Shown here: in pieces, positions 47,456-50,769 of the stretch
How positions within the stretch are numbered: the stretch's first letter is position 1
How the letters are laid out: every line of letters starts with the position of its first letter
From: Clostridia bacterium
GTDB taxonomy: Bacteria > Bacillota > Clostridia > Oscillospirales > Acutalibacteraceae
NCBI GenBank assembly: GCA_017625835.1
Contig: JAGAKF010000079.1
Span: forward strand, 1-50,769
Reading direction: 5' to 3'
DNA: 50,769 nucleotides
The notes under the pieces: model-generated
Seen by the model: only the letters and a program-made list of their open reading frames with translations
Told to the model about the DNA's origin: nothing
The model's database searches: none
Made by a program: the position numbers and the translations under genes

Positions 47456-49297
47456 ATGGCACAGTTAAAAATGTATTGGCTGGCAGGTACACCTATCGCA
47501 GACCTTGCCTTGCCGGAAGAATATAAGGTTTCAAGATACAACGGTACAGCCGAAGACAGAAAAGCTTGGGTTGACTGTTGCAAGAACGGTCTTGTTGGCG
47601 ATGAACCGTTCGAGGAAATTTTCCAGGACAGAATCATCGAGCACGACTTCACAAATCCTGACACAGACACATATTTCATCGATTTTGAGGGTGAACACAT
47701 CGGAACAATCACTGCAGTACATCACACGGACGTAAACTGCGGCGAGGTACATATGGTTGGCCTCAAAACTGAGTTCAGAGGTAAAGGCCTCGGCAAACAC
47801 CTCAATAATATCGCTCTCAAGGACCTCGAAGCACGCGGCGTTGATTATATCTATCTCACCACAGACGAGTGGCGTAAGGGCGCTGTGAAGAGCTATCTTT
47901 CATCAGGCTTCAAGCCCGTTGAATATGACGAGGGAATGCAGAAGCGCTGGGAAGCAATCCTTACAGAGTACGATATCGACAGCATCGATATGGTAAACGA
48001 AGATTGCTCATTCTACAAAACAATTTATAAGGCTCCGAAAATCAAGATCGGTGTTGTCGGTGCAGGCCGTGGCAAGACAATGATTAACTACTGCGTTAAC
48101 TCAAAGAATGCCGAGCTTGTTGCTGTTTGTGACAACCACAAGCCGACTCTTGACTTCGCAAAGGAAAGCTACGGCAACGATACAATCGTATTCTACGATG
48201 ACCTTGAAGATTTCCTCAAGCACGATATGGATGCTGTTGTTCTTGCAAACTTCGCAACAGAGCACACACCGCTTGCAATCCGTTGTATGGAAAGCGGCCT
48301 CGACGTTATCAGTGAGGTTCTTCCCGTTCAGACAATGAAGGAAGCTGTTGAGCTCATCGAAACAGTTGAAAGAACAGGCAGAGTTTATGCTTATGCTGAA
48401 AACTACTGCTATATGGGCGCACCGAAGAAGATGCGTGAGCTTTACAGATCAGGCGTTCTCGGCGAGTTCGAATACGGCGAAGGCGAGTATATGCACAACT
48501 GCGAGTCAATCTGGCACGACATTACAAGAGGTCTCCCCGAGCATTGGCGTAACAATATGCACGCTTGCTATTATTGCACACACTCAATCGGTCCGCTTAT
48601 TCATATCACAGGTATGCGTCCCGTTAAGGTTTCAGGCTTTGAGGTTGCACTCAATGCACGTATGACACGTATGGGCGCAAAAGCAGGCCCGATCGGTATG
48701 GAAGTTATCACACTTGAAAACGGTGCAGTTCTCAAGTCAATCCACGGTGTAGGTTGCTCCAAGGATTCAATCTGGTATTCAATCTACGGCTCAAAGGGAC
48801 GTATGGAAAGCTTCCGTGAGGATAACGACCGCCACGGTGTTAACCACCTTTATGTAAACTGCGACGAAAATGAGGGCGACAACAAGTCCGAGGCAGTAGA
48901 AGTAAGCACAGAGGACAGCCTTTCAAAGCTTGCTGAGGAAGCAGGACACGGCGGTTCAGACTTCTACACAATGTACAACTTCGTTGAAAAGCTCCGCGGC
49001 AGAGAAGATATGGACGTTATCGACGTTTACGAAGCAATGGATATGTTCCTCCCGGGTATGTTCGCTTACTATTCTGTTCTTGAAGGCGGCAAGCCGATGG
49101 ATATCCCGAACCTCCGCGATCCCGAGGAGCGCGCAAAGTGGAAGGATGACACACGCTGCACAGATCCGAATGTAGCAGGTGATATGCTCATCCCGAGCTA
49201 TTCAAAGGGTAACCCCGACTTCCCTGATTCAACATACGAAAGAGTCAGAAAGATGTACGAGGAAAAGCTCGCAGAAAGACAGAATAAGAAAGACTAA
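47456..49297 (+). CDS. GNAT acetyltransferase-Gfo/Idh/MocA oxidoreductase fusion
   Basis: The ATG at 47456 (613 residues) has AAAGGCGG 8 nt upstream; the in-frame GTG three codons earlier belongs to that site. Residues 1-190 are a GNAT domain with the acetyl-CoA loop RGKGLG (108-113) and SGFKPVEYDEGM near its end. Residues 197-610 are a Gfo/Idh/MocA-like domain with GVVGAGRG (199-206). The usual EKP is replaced by SEVLP (286-290), so the catalytic Lys is missing. The second half has NMHACYYCTHSIGPLIHI, where the His may act in its place. One protein could acetylate and oxidise or epimerise a sugar, or the second domain may only bind the substrate. Confidence 0.8.
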   Translation: MAQLKMYWLAGTPIADLALPEEYKVSRYNGTAEDRKAWVDCCKNGLVGDEPFEEIFQDRIIEHDFTNPDTDTYFIDFEGEHIGTITAVHHTDVNCGEVHMVGLKTEFRGKGLGKHLNNIALKDLEARGVDYIYLTTDEWRKGAVKSYLSSGFKPVEYDEGMQKRWEAILTEYDIDSIDMVNEDCSFYKTIYKAPKIKIGVVGAGRGKTMINYCVNSKNAELVAVCDNHKPTLDFAKESYGNDTIVFYDDLEDFLKHDMDAVVLANFATEHTPLAIRCMESGLDVISEVLPVQTMKEAVELIETVERTGRVYAYAENYCYMGAPKKMRELYRSGVLGEFEYGEGEYMHNCESIWHDITRGLPEHWRNNMHACYYCTHSIGPLIHITGMRPVKVSGFEVALNARMTRMGAKAGPIGMEVITLENGAVLKSIHGVGCSKDSIWYSIYGSKGRMESFREDNDRHGVNHLYVNCDENEGDNKSEAVEVSTEDSLSKLAEEAGHGGSDFYTMYNFVEKLRGREDMDVIDVYEAMDMFLPGMFAYYSVLEGGKPMDIPNLRDPEERAKWKDDTRCTDPNVAGDMLIPSYSKGNPDFPDSTYERVRKMYEEKLAERQNKKD

Positions 49298-49301
49298 AAT
49301 T

Positions 49302-49337
49302 AAAAATCATCGGCTTTTTTTAAGTCGATGATTTTTT
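49302..49337. terminator. Bidirectional terminator between the fusion gene and the XRE gene
   Basis: Stem AAAAATCATCG/CGATGATTTTT with T-runs both ways; it overlaps the stop codon of the XRE gene at 49320. Confidence 0.8.
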
Positions 49338-49547
49338 GCTGTTATTTTGATTTAACCCTAAAATGTAGTCAGCCGAAACATTATAAAACTTGCAAAGTTC
49401 AACGAGATGTCTTATTGGCATTTCGTTGATTCCTTTTTCATATCTGGAATAAACCTGCTGTGTGGTATTCAGCACGTCTGCGATTTCTTTTTGAGTATAG
49501 TCGTTGTCCTCACGCAGATCCCTGATAATTTCATAATACTTTTTCAA
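49320..49547 (-). CDS. XRE-family HTH transcriptional regulator
   Basis: A TTG start at 49547 with GAGGTGG 5 nt upstream gives 75 residues; an ATG at 49574 would extend it by nine but lies before the ribosome site. A complete Cro/C1-type helix-turn-helix is seen (LREDNDYTQKEIADVLNTTQ, then SRYEKGINEMPIRHLVELCK), followed by FYNVSADYILGL, the usual end of the domain. No sensor domain follows. Two palindromic operators just upstream suggest it controls the divergent promoter and itself. Confidence 0.88.
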   Translation of the reverse strand: MKKYYEIIRDLREDNDYTQKEIADVLNTTQQVYSRYEKGINEMPIRHLVELCKFYNVSADYILGLNQNNSKKSST

Positions 49548-49573
49548 GTTTACCACCTCAAAAAAATAGTACA

Positions 49574-49618
49574 ATACATCATTTGTGGTGTATTGACTTT
49601 ACACTATTTGTGGTGTAT
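49574..49618. promoter_or_regulatory. Two 20-bp palindromic operators flanking the divergent promoter
   Basis: The sites lie at 49574-49593 and 49599-49618. Both have the core ATTTGTGGTGTAT (49581-49593 and 49606-49618) and are imperfect palindromes with TACA/TGTA arms, 25 bp apart. The second covers the -10 of the plus-strand promoter. Confidence 0.65.
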
Positions 49619-49621
49619 AAT
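49593..49621 (+). promoter_or_regulatory. Operator-controlled promoter facing away from the XRE gene
   Basis: TTGACT, 17 nt, TATAAT. Overlap with the two operators indicates repression by the adjacent XRE protein. Its transcript would first meet the hairpin and T-run at 49681-49720. Confidence 0.75.
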
Positions 49622-49627
49622 TGTTTA

Positions 49628-49720
49628 TGAAATATACTTAGCTGCAGTTCGTGCAGAAGATATTTTTTGAACGCAAGAGACAATCGTAAAGAAGAAATCA
49701 AAAACGATTGCATTGTTTTT
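49628..49720 (+). ncRNA. Short structured transcript under XRE control (candidate)
   Basis: About 95 nt from the predicted start at 49628 to a terminator. It holds no ORF over four codons, a CTGCA/TGCAG stem-loop (49642-49656) and a terminal stem CAATCGT/ACGATTG. It could be a regulatory RNA, a leader of the downstream secreted-protein gene, or the relic of a lost gene. Confidence 0.4.
49681..49720 (+). terminator. Terminator of the short transcript
   Basis: Perfect 7-bp stem CAATCGT/ACGATTG, then CATTGTTTTTATTTT. Confidence 0.6.
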
Positions 49721-49741
49721 ATTTTCGGTATTTATAATTAC

Positions 49742-49770
49742 TTGTTTTATGACTGAATTAGCGGTAAAAT
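49742..49770 (+). promoter_or_regulatory. Promoter of the terminal secreted-protein gene
   Basis: TTGTTT, 17 nt, TAAAAT, about 34 nt before the ATG at 49804. Confidence 0.45.
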
Positions 49771-49803
49771 AAAAATGCAAATATTTGAATGGAGGAATTT
49801 ATT

Positions 49804-50541
49804 ATGACAAGATTTCTTAGTATGCTTTTCTCAATTTTCATGTTCTTTTTCTCTTGGCTTATACCTGCTGAAACACCGGGTGAGAAGCCGTTTGACCCAC
49901 ACATTATTGAAATAAACGGTATTACATATCAGAATGGTTTTGTTCCGCAGGACATGCATTTTAACAAAAAATATGATGTTGACACAGTAAAACCTGTGTA
50001 CAGTCAGTTTGCTTTGCCGGAAGCTATCAATTATTATCCTTTTGAGGATAATTGGATTGTCAGAGGCGAAAGTACAACATGGGGAACGAGTGCTCAAAGT
50101 GTTGTATATTGTCCCGTTGATGAATGGGAAGAGCTCCACTCATATTATGCAGACCCCAATAATTATAATTATTGTTTTACAGTTCAGATTGATTTCGGAA
50201 ATAATACAAAATACGAAATTCCGGATGTTGATATGGAAATGTTTGAGAGAATAATTCAGTTTGATAAAGATAATGGTTACGGAACAAACAGCTCGAACAA
50301 AGCTGAAACTATCACGCTTCCGATTAGTCATGATGATAATGTTAGATTCTATCAATATAGCAAAGACGGAATGTTTTATAATCATACTACGGAGTTTACG
50401 GTATACGAAGGTCATGTATATTATTATAGATATTCCAATATGGCTGTAGGTCAGGATGAAGTAGCCATTCTTCCTGAAGAAATGGAAAACTATATTCTTT
50501 CATTACTTGAAGAAAATGATTTGTGTGGATATTTTGAATAA
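49804..50541 (+). CDS. Secreted protein of unknown function
   Basis: The ATG at 49804 (245 residues) has GGAGG upstream; an earlier in-frame ATG at 49789 lies before that site. The N-terminus has a hydrophobic core (MLFSIFMFFFSWLIPAETPG) that may be a signal peptide. The rest is rich in Asp, Asn and Tyr with a beta-like pattern and no known motif. Base composition is more A/T-rich than most neighbours, which fits a recently acquired or fast-evolving gene. The adjacent XRE locus may be related. Confidence 0.55.
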   Translation: MTRFLSMLFSIFMFFFSWLIPAETPGEKPFDPHIIEINGITYQNGFVPQDMHFNKKYDVDTVKPVYSQFALPEAINYYPFEDNWIVRGESTTWGTSAQSVVYCPVDEWEELHSYYADPNNYNYCFTVQIDFGNNTKYEIPDVDMEMFERIIQFDKDNGYGTNSSNKAETITLPISHDDNVRFYQYSKDGMFYNHTTEFTVYEGHVYYYRYSNMAVGQDEVAILPEEMENYILSLLEENDLCGYFE

Positions 50542-50568
50542 TTTTTTCCAAAGTCTTATAAGCAAGCT

Positions 50569-50597
50569 CGACCTCACCTCGCGTGAGGTCGTTTTTA
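50569..50597 (+). terminator. Terminator of the terminal secreted-protein gene
   Basis: Perfect 9-bp stem CGACCTCAC/GTGAGGTCG followed by TTTTT. Confidence 0.85.
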
Positions 50598-50632
50598 TTA
50601 TAAAATTTGTTTATTAAATTCGGATTTGTTGA

Positions 50633-50721
50633 GCAAAGGCGATGCCTTTGCAATGATGCATCCGCTGTGCGGATATGATGAATGATGTTCGCTACGCGAA
50701 TGATGTGTTTGCATTGCAAAC
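50633..50721. repeat. Array of four short hairpins with 3-nt loops joined by ATGATG spacers
   Basis: The four stems are GCAAAGGC-GAT-GCCTTTGC (50633-50651), ATCCGC-TGT-GCGGAT (50660-50674), TTCGC-TAC-GCGAA (50688-50700) and GTTTGC-ATT-GCAAAC (50707-50721). Every loop is exactly three nt, and spacers contain ATGATG or TGATG. No gene is present; the array continues the intergenic end of the window. Confidence 0.75.
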
Positions 50722-50769
50722 ATTAAGGGTCTGCGACGCTAAAATATAACACCTCGACTTTGATAGTGC

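Noticed and set aside
49320-49620. Toxin-antitoxin pair with the XRE protein as antitoxin
   Set aside because: No toxin-sized ORF of a known family (HipA, RelE, HigB) overlaps or adjoins; the divergent side has only a non-coding segment and a secreted protein.
50633-50721. CRISPR array
   Set aside because: The repeats are not direct repeats of constant sequence; each stem differs and spacers are only 6-13 nt.

Overview
The window looks like a chromosome segment of a Gram-positive, spore-forming gut or rumen anaerobe of the Clostridia, most likely the Oscillospirales/Ruminococcaceae. The signs are strong GGAGG ribosome sites, several TTG starts, near-consensus sigma-A promoters (many with an extended TGTGATATAAT-type -10), a SpoIIQ-like sporulation peptidase behind a sigma-F-like promoter, a YabE/Rpf-like 3D-domain protein, a dimeric-type glycyl-tRNA synthetase, a Na+-pumping decarboxylase, a dockerin-bearing leucine-rich-repeat protein and several glycan-handling enzymes. 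This is inferred from gene content; no 16S gene is present.

Layout. 1-6.2 kb: intergenic hairpin repeats, a PlsC-like acyltransferase with a zinc ribbon, an EF-G-like GTPase and a secreted LRR-dockerin protein. 6.25-12.9 kb: a compact, apparently intact eight-gene phage DNA-packaging and head cassette (small and large terminase, portal, protease, major capsid, two connector-type proteins and a terminal fusion protein). It is bounded by its own leader hairpin and terminator and has no integrase, replication, tail-tape, lysis or repressor genes. 13.0-16.1 kb: rplM-rpsI, with a 2-kb degraded integrative element in the 3' end of rpsI. A 17-bp copy of the rpsI end lies at its far side; inside are a tyrosine-recombinase C-terminal relic, a DUF6809-like relic and a sialidase-fold cargo gene.

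16.1-24.4 kb: a small membrane protein, a ZIP metal transporter, then (minus strand) glyQS followed by a biotin-dependent Na+-translocating decarboxylase locus. One alpha subunit is followed by two complete membrane modules (gamma, biotin carrier, beta) separated by a 50-residue membrane protein. 24.5-31.3 kb: two coupled polytopic membrane proteins, the YabE-like protein, and lepA-hemW. 31.3-40 kb: two sets of TIM-barrel sugar isomerase/epimerase plus Gfo/Idh/MocA oxidoreductase genes, with a zinc-ribbon membrane protein, an SDR reductase coupled to a lipoprotein, and an alkaline-phosphatase-superfamily enzyme between them. 40-50.8 kb: SpoIIQ-like peptidase, a GH92-type mannosidase, secreted orphans, rarA and tRNA-Ala(CGC), a secreted GH36-type alpha-galactosidase, a GNAT-Gfo/Idh/MocA fusion, an XRE regulator facing a promoter with two palindromic operators, and a terminal array of short 3-nt-loop hairpins.

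Working together: the glycosidases (GH92, GH36, sialidase-fold) could release sugars that the epimerase/oxidoreductase operons convert, and the decarboxylase would turn dicarboxylate fermentation into a sodium gradient. The most unusual content is the tailless phage head cassette, the rpsI-targeted relic element, the duplicated decarboxylase membrane module, the GNAT-oxidoreductase fusion that lacks the EKP lysine, and the XRE/operator/short-transcript locus.
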